Shown here: positions 1 to 8,266 of the stretch, in pieces
Numbering within the stretch: position 1 is the first letter of the stretch
Layout: the number at the start of each line of letters is the position of its first letter
Assembly: GCA_027482225.1 (NCBI GenBank)
Contig: JAIXWD010000016.1
Coordinates: 268,050 to 332,049, forward strand
Reading direction: 5' to 3'
DNA length: 64,000 nt
Source of the DNA: Bacteroidota bacterium
GTDB lineage: Bacteria > Bacteroidota > Bacteroidia > UKL13-3
Program-made: the position numbers and the translations under genes
The notes under the pieces: generated by a model
What the model was told of the DNA's origin: nothing
The model's input: only the letters and a program-made list of their open reading frames with translations
The model's database searches: none

Positions 1-460
<460 letters not shown>

Positions 461-488
461 TTATATCAGCTACTTGTTTTATTTTTGG

Positions 489-518
489 TTGATTTAAAAA
501 GTGTAATGGTTATTTTTG
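489..518 (+). promoter_or_regulatory. Bacteroidota-type promoter for the M23 peptidase gene
   Basis: TTG (489-491), 19 bp, then TATTTTTG (511-518) fits the Bacteroidota -33/-7 consensus (TTG, about 19 bp, TAnnTTTG). It sits 54 bp before the peptidase ATG. This is a pattern match only. Confidence 0.5.
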
Positions 519-572
519 TTTTTGCATGTTACAAAAAAGGATGCATATTCAAGTTTCCACTAACAATTTAGG

Positions 573-1535
573 ATGGCAAAAATAAAATACTTTTACAATC
601 CACATAGCTTAGATTTTGAGAAAGCTAGAATAAGTGTGCGCACCTTAGCGCTTCGCGTGTTTGGCTTTTTAAGTGCAAGTATAGTGGCTGGTGCAAGTTT
701 GCTGTTGGTTGCTTATTATTACATTGATTCGCCTAAAGAGAAAATTCTAAAGCGTGAATTGGAGAATTATGAGCTTCAGGCTAAGGTACTTAATAAGAAA
801 GTAGACAAGTTATATGCCTCAATTGGAGAGTTAAAAGAAAGAGATGCAAGTATTTATCGTGCTATTTTTGAGGCTGATCCTGTTAATTACAATACCCGAA
901 AGGCAAGTGTTAACGATTATAAAGATTTGGAAGGTTTTGCCAATAGCGAGAGTTTGAAGGCCTTGAATCAACGTGTAGATGCCTTGGCCGATCAAGTAAC
1001 CATTCAAACTAAATCGATGGAACAATTGGCTAAGTTAGCTGAAAATAAAACAGACTTTTTAGCTTCTATTCCAGCTATTCAACCAGTAAGTAATAAAAAA
1101 CTACGCAGTATGGCATCAGGTTTTGGTTATCGCTTACACCCCATATACAAAACTTATAAGATGCATAGTGGTATTGATTTTACAGCGCCAACTGGTACAC
1201 CCATTTATGCTACAGGTAATGGAAGAATTGTACCTGCACCCAACGGGGTAAGTGGTTATGGAAATCATGTGGTAATTGACCATGGTTTTGGGTATAAAAC
1301 ACTATATGCACACATGTACAAAAGCAAGGTGCGCTTGGGTGAGCGTGTTAAACGTGGCCAATTGATAGGTTACGTAGGTAATACAGGTTTATCGTCAGGT
1401 CCACATTTACATTACGAGGTAATAAAAAATGGAAATAAAATTAATCCGATAAATTATTTCTTTAACGACTTAACGGAAACGGATTATGCAGCCATGCGTG
1501 AAATTGCCGAACGCCCAACACAATCGTTTGACTAG
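573..1535 (+). CDS. M23 family murein endopeptidase, membrane anchored
   Basis: This is a LytM/M23 zinc peptidase that would cleave peptidoglycan cross-bridges in the periplasm. It has one N-terminal membrane segment (about residues 28-48), a coiled-coil-like region rich in E, K and L (about 55-165), and the M23 domain (about 190-290). The metal and catalytic motifs are intact: MHSGIDF supplies the H-xxx-D pair and HLHYE supplies HxH, so an active enzyme is expected rather than an EnvC/NlpD-type activator. At 320 aa the architecture is common next to alaS and a MerR gene in Bacteroidota. The start is supported by a good -33/-7 promoter upstream. The substrate bond cannot be told from sequence. 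Confidence 0.92.
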   Translation: MAKIKYFYNPHSLDFEKARISVRTLALRVFGFLSASIVAGASLLLVAYYYIDSPKEKILKRELENYELQAKVLNKKVDKLYASIGELKERDASIYRAIFEADPVNYNTRKASVNDYKDLEGFANSESLKALNQRVDALADQVTIQTKSMEQLAKLAENKTDFLASIPAIQPVSNKKLRSMASGFGYRLHPIYKTYKMHSGIDFTAPTGTPIYATGNGRIVPAPNGVSGYGNHVVIDHGFGYKTLYAHMYKSKVRLGERVKRGQLIGYVGNTGLSSGPHLHYEVIKNGNKINPINYFFNDLTETDYAAMREIAERPTQSFD

Positions 1536-1606
1536 GGGGATTAAATATGTTGATAGAGCTGATTTGAGTAGTGAGTTTTGGTTTAAAGTTGAATTGTATA
1601 CAAACA

Positions 1607-1930
1607 ATGACTGATAAAATTGAAAAAAAATATTTTACCATAGGCGAAGTATCAGCCATGATTGGAGAGGCTAGCTCACTCATTCGTTTTTGGGAGAAAG
1701 AATTTACTGTTTTAAAACCCTTAAAAACAGAAAAAGGAACCAGGAAATATGATGCAAAGTCTATTGAGTTGATAAAGTATATTCATTATTTGGTTAAGCA
1801 AAAAGGATATACGTTAGAAGGCGCTAAGGATGCTTTGCGCAAAGATCAGCATATTGGAGGAAGGGCTGAGGTAATTGCAAAACTGAATGATGTAAAATCT
1901 TTTTTGGTTAGTCTCAAGGAAAGTATTTAA
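1607..1930 (+). CDS. MerR family transcriptional regulator
   Basis: This is a small DNA-binding regulator of 107 aa. Residues about 7-75 form a MerR winged helix-turn-helix (YFTIGEVSAMIGEASSLIRF followed by W-E-K-E-F and a TRKYDAKSIELI wing). The C-terminus is too short for the usual effector domain and has no metal-binding cysteines, so it is not a CueR/ZntR-type metal sensor. I chose the ATG at 1607 because the in-frame upstream GTG (1571) would add a non-conserved 12-residue leader. It follows the M23 gene by 71 bp, probably in the same transcript. The target genes are unknown. Confidence 0.88.
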   Translation: MTDKIEKKYFTIGEVSAMIGEASSLIRFWEKEFTVLKPLKTEKGTRKYDAKSIELIKYIHYLVKQKGYTLEGAKDALRKDQHIGGRAEVIAKLNDVKSFLVSLKESI

Positions 1931-2018
1931 ATGCTTGATAGCTCTATTTTAATAACTAATTAATTGAATGTTTATCATTATTTTTTATGTGTTTTATTAC
2001 AACAATAAAATCTTCACT

Positions 2019-2026
2019 TACCTTTG
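2019..2026 (+). promoter_or_regulatory. Candidate -7 element for gldC
   Basis: TACCTTTG matches the Bacteroidota -7 consensus TAnnTTTG exactly and lies 21 bp before the gldC ATG. The -33 region at the expected spacing (TTA) is weak. The upstream 90 bp are AT-rich and non-coding. Confidence 0.45.
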
Positions 2027-2047
2027 CAATCAAAAAATATTAATGAC

Positions 2048-2419
2048 ATGTCAAACAATCAAACAAACGAAATAGTTAAATCATCGAACATTAATTTTAA
2101 GGTTTCATTAGATAAAGAAAATCTTCCAGTAGAAATAGAATGGAACGCTGATGATGCAGATGTGGATGGAAAGCAATTGGCAAAAGCAATTGTTTTAAGT
2201 CTTTGGGATGGGTTGCAACAAAACGCTTTGCGTATCGACTTATGGACAAAAGAAATGAACGTAGAAGAAATGAATTTGTTTATGTTTCAAACACTTTCAA
2301 CCCTAGGAGATACATATGAACGCGCAACTAATAATGCTGAAATTGCGGCTGAAATAAGGGAATTTGCGCATCATTTTGGTCACCGTACAGAAGTATTTGG
2401 CCCAGACCACAAACATTAA
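2048..2419 (+). CDS. gldC: Gliding motility protein GldC
   Basis: GldC is a cytoplasmic protein of Bacteroidota linked to gliding motility and the T9SS, but not one of the core motor proteins. The recognisable family features are an N-terminal beta region (about residues 15-50), then AIVLSLWDGLQQNALRIDLW, a TKEMNVEEMNLFMFQTL stretch, and a GDTYERATNN/EIREFAHHFG end. The length of 123 aa is typical. The ATG at 2048 is preferred over the upstream in-frame TTG (2024), because a perfect -7 element lies at 2019-2026 and would place the transcription start close to that TTG. A bidirectional terminator follows. Confidence 0.9.
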   Translation: MSNNQTNEIVKSSNINFKVSLDKENLPVEIEWNADDADVDGKQLAKAIVLSLWDGLQQNALRIDLWTKEMNVEEMNLFMFQTLSTLGDTYERATNNAEIAAEIREFAHHFGHRTEVFGPDHKH

Positions 2420-2440
2420 AACGAATTTTGTTTTAAACAA

Positions 2441-2478
2441 AAAAAGAGACTGTTTCTTTTAAAGCAATCTCTTTTTTT
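2441..2478. terminator. Bidirectional terminator between gldC and the dNK gene
   Basis: An A-rich arm (AAAAAGAGA) pairs with TCTCTTTTTTT across a 20-base interior, with oligo-A and oligo-T on the two sides. It can therefore stop transcription from gldC (+) and from the convergent kinase gene (-). Confidence 0.75.
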
Positions 2479-2494
2479 ATGTAATTATTTGGGG

Positions 2495-3106
2495 TTAGAA
2501 TAATCCGTTTATCTCAGCATCAATTTTACTAATAATTGCACCTAAATCTTCTGGTTTATCAGCAAAATTTAAATTGTCTACATCAATAATCAATAACTTG
2601 TGTTTGTAGTTGCTAATCCAGGCCTCGTAACGTTCATTTAAACGTCTAAGATAATCAAGCCTGATACTGTCTTCATAATCTCTTCCGCGTTTTTGTATGT
2701 TAGTTACTAAGCTTGGTATAGATGCACGTAAGTATACCAATAAATCAGGTGCTTTTACTGTTTGACTTAACGACTCGAACATTTTTTGATAGGTTTCGAA
2801 ATCACGTGTACTCATCAAGCCCATACTATGTAAGTTGGGTGCAAAAATAAAAGCATCTTCGTAGATGGTTCTATCTTGTATAACCTTTTTCTTACCTTTT
2901 TGTAATTGAAGCAAGGTATTGTAACGGCTATTCAGGAAATAAATCTGAAGGTTGAATGCCCAACGCTGCATGTCTTCGTAAAAATCACTGATGTATGGGT
3001 TGTCTTCAACATCCTCATAATGTGGCTCAAATTTATAATGACGAGAGAGTAGGGTAGTTAAAGTTGTTTTCCCAGATCCAATATTTCCGGCAATAGCTAA
3101 ATGCAT
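2495..3106 (-). CDS. Deoxynucleoside kinase (dNK family), copy 1
   Basis: This enzyme phosphorylates deoxynucleosides in the salvage pathway. The 203-aa protein has the dNK P-loop (GNIGSGKTTL, residues 7-16), a substrate-site acidic segment (YEDVEDNPYI), the DRTIYEDAFIF motif with the catalytic E/D-R pair, and the arginine-rich lid (QKRGRDYE). Substrate preference among dA, dG and dC cannot be read from this. A second, diverged copy lies at 32749-33408. The gene stands alone, convergent with gldC and separated from the metal cluster by 158 bp that also holds a short GC-rich hairpin (about 3206-3240). Confidence 0.92.
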   Translation of the reverse strand: MHLAIAGNIGSGKTTLTTLLSRHYKFEPHYEDVEDNPYISDFYEDMQRWAFNLQIYFLNSRYNTLLQLQKGKKKVIQDRTIYEDAFIFAPNLHSMGLMSTRDFETYQKMFESLSQTVKAPDLLVYLRASIPSLVTNIQKRGRDYEDSIRLDYLRRLNERYEAWISNYKHKLLIIDVDNLNFADKPEDLGAIISKIDAEINGLF

Positions 3107-3264
3107 AGTTGTTTTCTTACTTAAAGCACAAGTTTATCATTTTAAAAGCAAATAGTGAAGCATGTGGATATTTAATATAACCGGCTAATAACCCAATAAA
3201 AACAAAGCGGGTGTAACATTTATATGCTACAACCGCTTTAAGTTCATATAAATCAGATAACTAG

Positions 3265-3633
3265 TTAATGAACTGCATCTTTTTTACAGCAAGGATCTAT
3301 ATTTTCATATGCATTTTTATCGGCCTGTAAATTATCTGCATCATAACCTGTTTTGGTTATGGCAACTCTAATTTTATCCAACGATGTTTTTTTGGGATCA
3401 AACGTTACCGTTAAAATTTTCGAATCAACATGTAAGTCACTTTTCTTTACGCCCTTCTCGTAAGCCATTGCTTTTTCGAGGGTTTCTTTACACATATCGC
3501 AAACGGCACTTGTTTTAATTTTGGCAACAGCCATACCATCTTTAGTATAAGTTAAACTATCAGTTGCTTGCTGTGCTTTAACGTCTATTGTTAAAGCTAC
3601 AATGGCCACAAGGGCAATCATTAATTTTTTCAT
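3265..3633 (-). CDS. Secreted heavy-metal-associated (HMA) domain protein
   Basis: This is a 122-aa exported metal-binding protein. It has a signal peptide (MKKLMIALVAIVALTIDVKA, about 1-20) and one HMA domain (about 30-100) in which the CxxC site is present (SAVCDMCKETLEKAM). The domain follows the beta-alpha-beta pattern (LTVTFDPKKTSLDKIRVAI, ITKTGYDAD). A second thiol cluster, DPCCKK, ends the protein. HMA domains bind Cu(I) or related soft metals, and the periplasmic location suggests capture or delivery. It lies 37 bp downstream of the TonB receptor gene and is presumably in its operon. Confidence 0.88.
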   Translation of the reverse strand: MKKLMIALVAIVALTIDVKAQQATDSLTYTKDGMAVAKIKTSAVCDMCKETLEKAMAYEKGVKKSDLHVDSKILTVTFDPKKTSLDKIRVAITKTGYDADNLQADKNAYENIDPCCKKDAVH

Positions 3634-3670
3634 AGTTATTGTTATTAGTTATTTTAAATTTTATTTTTTA

Positions 3671-5875
3671 CTATTTAATACTCCACCTCATGCCGGTGTA
3701 AAATACCCTGCCCATAATTGGTCCCCATATGTTGCTGGCATCAAAATGATTTCCAAATGGATTTGCAGCATCAACAATTTGGTGATGTTGCATGTAGTTA
3801 AATACATTTTCAACCCCTACATACATTTCCCATTTTTTAAATGCACGTGTTACCTGTGCATTTACCGTGTAATAATTTGGCGATATATTTGATGTATGCA
3901 TACTATGTGGCTGATCGGCTGTAGATATTAGTTGTTGCGCACCAAACCATTTAAGCGTAGCGTCATATTTCCATTTGTCGAATTTGGTTGCATATGCAAT
4001 ATTATACAACATACGGTGCTTGGCTACCAAAGGCTTTGTTAATAACACATCGTTGTATGTTGCCTTAACATCTTGGTATTTATACGCAGCACGCAACTCT
4101 AATTTTTTTAGGGGTTCATAAATTATTTCGGTTTGAAAGCTATTACTGTATGATTTGCCTTTTAAGTTGTACAAAAGTAATTGCGCATGGTTGGTATATA
4201 AATCTGCAATAACTTGGTTTTCGAAATCGGTTCTGTAAAAATCAACTAAAAAAGTTGTATTGCCCTTTCCAATTTTAAAGCTATGGGTAATTGAGGTTCC
4301 GTAGTTCCATGCCACTTCGGGATTTAATTTCTCTAATACCAACACATTACGGCTACTTGCCATTGATGCTGCATTTTCAATAAATGGATTAGCAACACGC
4401 AATCCTCTTCCACCACTTATTCTAAATGCTGTATACCTAAATACATTGTATTTAATATGCAAACGTGGGTTAATCATCAATCCAAACATATTATGGTAAT
4501 CTCCACGCACACCTGCAAGAATGTTTACCTTACCCGGTATATCGTAATTTAACTCACCAAAAACACCCGGCACTAATTCTGTGCGGTTAAAGTTTGAGTC
4601 GTTGTATGTTTCATCAAACTTATCGTAAAGCATGCTAATACCGGTTTTAAATTTGTAATCAGAGCTTCCTAAAATACTTTGATAAGTTAAGTTGGTATAA
4701 GCAGTTTGTTGATTGCCTTTATAAGTTTTAAATCCGTAATACGAGTTGTGTTCATAAACCCTTGCAGAAGTATTTATCATTAACGACTTGTAAGGTTGAT
4801 TAACAAAACCAATTCCAACTTTACCAAAAGCCTCTAATTGTTTGGTGTTAATGTTTACACCATACACACTTCTGTTATCGTTTTCTTGTTTGTTTTTAAA
4901 TGAGGTTTGACCACCCATTCTATCGTCATACAAAGCATGTACACCAAACGTGGCCAATAACTTTCCGGGGTTGTCGTATCTCCAGCGGTTTAATACGTTG
5001 TATTGGTAACCAATAGGTATATCTAAAAATCCATCTCCGTTAAAATCATTTCGTTTTGATGTGCTGTTGACGTGAGTAAGTAAAAGTGTACTCCAGCGTT
5101 TGTTAAACTTATGTTTGGCATGCACATTGGCTTCAAACCTCCCTGCGTCACCGGCAAATAAGTTTACAAATAAACGTTCAGCTTTTTCAGGCTTATCTAA
5201 TTCAATATTAATATGGCCGCTCATGCTTTCATAACCAAGAGATACACTTCCAACCCCTTTGGTAATTTCAATGGCATCAACCCAAGTTCCGGGAATATGC
5301 GAAAACCCATAGTTGGTATTCAACCCACGAATGCCAGGCAACATTTCTTTAGTAAGTTGTGCGTATGATCCATCAAGTCCTAACATTTTTATCTGTTTAC
5401 TACCACTTATCGCATCACTATAGTTTACATCTACTGTTGGGTTGGTTTCAAAACTTTCGCTTAAGTTACAACAAGCGGCCTTTTTTAATTCAGCTTTCCC
5501 CAAACTTTGTTTATTAAACGGGTCAATCATGTTAAAGGATACCGATGATTTTTGATCAGTTACTACGGCTTCATTTAAGTTAGCAGATGGTTTTAAACGA
5601 ATCACAAATTCTTTATCGCTTCGAATGTTTAACAACGTATCTGTTATGTAACCTATGTAGCTTATTACCAGTGTATCCGGTAATCTTGGAGGAAGAGCTA
5701 ATTCAAACACTCCTAGTGAGTTGGTAGTTGTTCCTTTTTGGGCTTGAAGCCAATACGCACTTGCCCCTACCAATGCTGTGGCGTCTTTTTTATCTACAAC
5801 AACCCCCTTAACTTGTGCATGGCTGTTATATGATATAAAAAGGATAATTAAAGTTATCCAAAATTTAAATTTCAT
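3671..5875 (-). CDS. TonB-dependent receptor with CarboxypepD_reg-like N-terminus, metal-associated type
   Basis: This is an outer-membrane active transporter of 734 aa. It has a signal peptide (1-20), a CarboxypepD_reg-like beta-sandwich (about 22-100, GVVVDKKDATALVGASAYW), a plug domain (about 105-225, with the KKAACCNLSESFETNP and GLNTNYGFSHIPGTWVDAIE stretches), and a beta-barrel to the C-terminus (GRVFYTGMRWSIK). The paired cysteines in AACCNLSE at the plug entrance are typical of the subfamily that sits beside HMA proteins, which suggests a metal or metal-complex substrate. The HYC_CC_PP-like gene lies upstream and the HMA gene downstream, all on one strand with short gaps. The substrate is an inference from context. 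Confidence 0.9.
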   Translation of the reverse strand: MKFKFWITLIILFISYNSHAQVKGVVVDKKDATALVGASAYWLQAQKGTTTNSLGVFELALPPRLPDTLVISYIGYITDTLLNIRSDKEFVIRLKPSANLNEAVVTDQKSSVSFNMIDPFNKQSLGKAELKKAACCNLSESFETNPTVDVNYSDAISGSKQIKMLGLDGSYAQLTKEMLPGIRGLNTNYGFSHIPGTWVDAIEITKGVGSVSLGYESMSGHINIELDKPEKAERLFVNLFAGDAGRFEANVHAKHKFNKRWSTLLLTHVNSTSKRNDFNGDGFLDIPIGYQYNVLNRWRYDNPGKLLATFGVHALYDDRMGGQTSFKNKQENDNRSVYGVNINTKQLEAFGKVGIGFVNQPYKSLMINTSARVYEHNSYYGFKTYKGNQQTAYTNLTYQSILGSSDYKFKTGISMLYDKFDETYNDSNFNRTELVPGVFGELNYDIPGKVNILAGVRGDYHNMFGLMINPRLHIKYNVFRYTAFRISGGRGLRVANPFIENAASMASSRNVLVLEKLNPEVAWNYGTSITHSFKIGKGNTTFLVDFYRTDFENQVIADLYTNHAQLLLYNLKGKSYSNSFQTEIIYEPLKKLELRAAYKYQDVKATYNDVLLTKPLVAKHRMLYNIAYATKFDKWKYDATLKWFGAQQLISTADQPHSMHTSNISPNYYTVNAQVTRAFKKWEMYVGVENVFNYMQHHQIVDAANPFGNHFDASNIWGPIMGRVFYTGMRWSIK

Positions 5876-5957
5876 TGCATTTAGTTTGTTAAAATTTTAT
5901 ATGAGTAAGGTACTGTCCACTATTTGGATGTACATTATTTAATAAAATTACAAACTG

Positions 5958-6410
5958 CTAAATGAGGTAAACTTGAATTTGGCTTAAGAAATGTTTTGTG
6001 CTTTGGTGTTTGAGCGGGGGCGAGTGGTATACAATATTTTTAGATACGTTATTTAAAACAAAAGGTAAATAAAATATGGCCAAAAAGTTTTGCCAAACAT
6101 TAAGGTGGTGATCGGTGCTGTTTTTTATTTTTTGAGTAACAGGGGTATCATCTATTTTTTGCAACGAGTAACTGTAGTCGCAACAATCGTCTGTTTTTTG
6201 TAGTTGAGGTTTGGTTTTACCAGTGGGCAAGCAACAGTCACTTTTTTGCTTCATTGCATGATCACATTCATCTGCAATATTGGTAACAGAAACAATTGTT
6301 TTGCCTTGCTCGGTTAAGCACACCATTTTGTAAACAGTAACTCCAGTATAGCCAAGTAAAATGCTAAAAGCCAATACAAATGATAGTGTTATGTGTGCAA
6401 TTTTTTTCAA
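5958..6410 (-). CDS. HYC_CC_PP-like small membrane/periplasmic protein
   Basis: This is a protein of about 150 aa with an N-terminal membrane or signal segment (HITLSFVLAFSILLGYTG), scattered cysteines (KMVCL, DECDH, DCCLP, DDCCDYSY), a second hydrophobic stretch (FLAIFYLPFVL) and a YHSPPL end. The layout matches a Bacteroidota family named for HYC, CC and PP motifs, often found beside metal-related TonB receptors, although the first motif here is KMVC rather than HYC. I take the start as a TTG at 6410, which yields MKKIAHITLSF. An upstream in-frame TTG (6437) would add nine residues. The function is unknown; a role in metal handling is inferred from the neighbours. Confidence 0.65.
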   Translation of the reverse strand: MKKIAHITLSFVLAFSILLGYTGVTVYKMVCLTEQGKTIVSVTNIADECDHAMKQKSDCCLPTGKTKPQLQKTDDCCDYSYSLQKIDDTPVTQKIKNSTDHHLNVWQNFLAIFYLPFVLNNVSKNIVYHSPPLKHQSTKHFLSQIQVYLI

Positions 6411-6492
6411 TGTGATGTGCTCAATAAACAGGTACAAATATCAAACAAAAAAAGTATTGTTACACATTATCTTGCTTAAGGTTTACATAATT

Positions 6493-7497
6493 TTAGTAAA
6501 AACGCTTAAATCCAATAGCCGTTCTTGCTTCGTTTAATGTTTTAGATGCGCTTTCACGGGCTTTTTCAGCACCCAGTTTGGCTACTTTGGCCAAGTATGC
6601 ATCATCTGCTTTAATGGCATCAATTTTTTCGCGTATTGGTGTTAAAAAAGTAATCATATCTTCTGCCAATTGTTTCTTTAAATCACCATAACGGATGTTG
6701 CAGTTGGCATAAGCATCAGTAAAGTGTTTCAATGTATCTTCGGTAGAAACCACTTTCATTAAATCAAATATGTTTTGAACCGGTTGGGTAGGAGGTGTGT
6801 TGGGTTCGGTTGGTCCTGTATCGGTTACGGCCTTACTCATTTTTTTTCTAATGGCATCAGGCGAATCAACCAAGTTAATTACGTTGTTGTCTCCATCACT
6901 TTTACTCATTTTACCGCCACCTTGTAGGCCCGGAATTTTAACCAACTCGCTGCCGTAGTTAAACGCTTGTGGCTCGGGGAAAAGTTCCATGTTATACATG
7001 CGGTTAAAACGGTTGCCAAATGTACGTGCCATTTCTAAGTGTTGTTCTTGATCTTTACCAACTGGTACTTTTACGGCTTTATGTATGATGATATCAGCAG
7101 CCATTAATACTGGGTAAGTTAATAAACCTGCATTAATATTATTGGGTTGCGTACGTGCTTTTTCTTTAAACGAACTTACACGTTCCAATTCACCCAAATA
7201 AGCATGCATGTTTAACATCATGTACAATTCAGGTATTTCGGGCAAATCGCTTTGTATGTATAAAGCACAAGCCTCAGGGTCCATTCCGCATGCCAAATAC
7301 TCGGCCAATACTTGCTTTACGTTGTTGTGTAAATCAGCAGGGTTGGGATGTGTGGTTAAAGAGTGGTAATCGGCAATAAAAAAGTAACAGTTATACTCGT
7401 GCTGCATTTTTAAAAAGTTGCGCACGGCTCCAAAATAATTTCCTAAATGTAAAGTTCCTGTGGGGCGAATGCCGCTCACTACAATTTCTTTATTCAT
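6493..7497 (-). CDS. trpS: Tryptophanyl-tRNA synthetase
   Basis: A class I aminoacyl-tRNA synthetase that charges tRNA-Trp in the cytoplasm, 334 aa as usual for the bacterial enzyme. The HIGH-type motif is LHLGNYFGA (about residues 17-25), the KMSKS loop is intact (GGKMSKSDGDNN, about 196-207), and VGKDQEQHLEMAR is the conserved Trp-binding helix region. The start is at the ATG of MNKEIVVSGIRPTG. It is followed on the same strand by the HYC_CC_PP-like gene, 82 bp away. Confidence 0.97.
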   Translation of the reverse strand: MNKEIVVSGIRPTGTLHLGNYFGAVRNFLKMQHEYNCYFFIADYHSLTTHPNPADLHNNVKQVLAEYLACGMDPEACALYIQSDLPEIPELYMMLNMHAYLGELERVSSFKEKARTQPNNINAGLLTYPVLMAADIIIHKAVKVPVGKDQEQHLEMARTFGNRFNRMYNMELFPEPQAFNYGSELVKIPGLQGGGKMSKSDGDNNVINLVDSPDAIRKKMSKAVTDTGPTEPNTPPTQPVQNIFDLMKVVSTEDTLKHFTDAYANCNIRYGDLKKQLAEDMITFLTPIREKIDAIKADDAYLAKVAKLGAEKARESASKTLNEARTAIGFKRFY

Positions 7498-7575
7498 ACA
7501 GCAAAGAAAGCAAAAGCAAGGGCTACAACCAAATGTTTAATGAGGTTAATGCATTGGGCTGTTCAATAGAAAATA

Positions 7576-7782
7576 CTATTTGTGCATTTTATGCTTTATC
7601 ACTCTCGCTCGTTCACGTTCTTCTGGAGTTTGAATTTTACTTAACAGCACATTGGTGTCCCAAATCCATTGCAAGCGTTCTTGAATACTCCATTTTTGAT
7701 ATGCTTCAATTTGCTCTGGGGTTACAGTATAGTGGTAACCTTTATCGGCATTTTCAAGTTTGGGTTTGATGGTATCTGTCAT
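7576..7782 (-). CDS. Small hypothetical protein paired with the nucleotidyltransferase
   Basis: This 68-aa, highly charged protein has no signal or membrane segment. The sequence is mainly helical, with a WSIQERLQWIWDTNVLLSK segment and a TPEERERARVIKHK tail. Its ATG overlaps the stop of the upstream nucleotidyltransferase gene by four bases (ATGA), a strong sign of translational coupling. I recognise the general look (RLQWL/IWD helix, small, downstream of a DUF6036/AbiEii-like nucleotidyltransferase) but cannot name a family. A role as the partner of the enzyme is inferred from coupling alone. Confidence 0.7.
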   Translation of the reverse strand: MTDTIKPKLENADKGYHYTVTPEQIEAYQKWSIQERLQWIWDTNVLLSKIQTPEERERARVIKHKMHK

Positions 7783-8261
7783 TTTTTTATTTGCGATAAA
7801 AGGTAAATATCATCCTGGTCTTGTTTGCGGTTACTATATTCCTTTAACTTAATCAAGTCGTTTATAGATACAATATGGATATCTATTTCATCTGCTGTTC
7901 GGGTGGTTTTTCTTTCCCACATATCAGCGAAGTTTAAAGGCACATCAATTAAAACATCCATACTCATAACATTACCTCTTGTGTTAAAATAGGATAGTGC
8001 AATAAGATTCTTTTCTTTGACAAGTTTTATACGTTCTTGTTGTGTTGAAAGCAAACTTAGTGATACTGGAATTTGAGATTGGTAAAAAGCATTCACCACA
8101 CAAATTTCAAACTTCTTTAAGTTGTCTTTATCAAAATCTAAAATCAAATCAATGTCTGCCGTCATCCTTGGAATACCGTAAATATTAACGGCTAAACCAC
8201 CACACAGTAAATATTTTACTTGATGTTTATGTAATTGCTCAAATATTCCAAGATAATCCAT
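7779..8261 (-). CDS. Nucleotidyltransferase-fold protein (DUF6036/AbiEii-like)
   Basis: This is a 160-aa protein of the polymerase-beta-like nucleotidyltransferase superfamily. The GG motif is present (LLCGGLAVNIYGIPR, about residues 18-32), followed by TADIDLILDF, whose DxD pair would bind the metal. A third conserved region is HIVSINDLIKLKEYSNRKQD followed by QDDIYLL. This pattern is shared by DUF6036 and by AbiEii-type toxins. It overlaps the small downstream gene by four bases and ends the pyrR-pyrB run (5 bp after pyrB). It could be half of a toxin-antitoxin pair or a housekeeping enzyme, and the sequence does not settle which. Confidence 0.75.
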   Translation of the reverse strand: MDYLGIFEQLHKHQVKYLLCGGLAVNIYGIPRMTADIDLILDFDKDNLKKFEICVVNAFYQSQIPVSLSLLSTQQERIKLVKEKNLIALSYFNTRGNVMSMDVLIDVPLNFADMWERKTTRTADEIDIHIVSINDLIKLKEYSNRKQDQDDIYLLSQIKK

Positions 8262-8266
8262 ATTAT

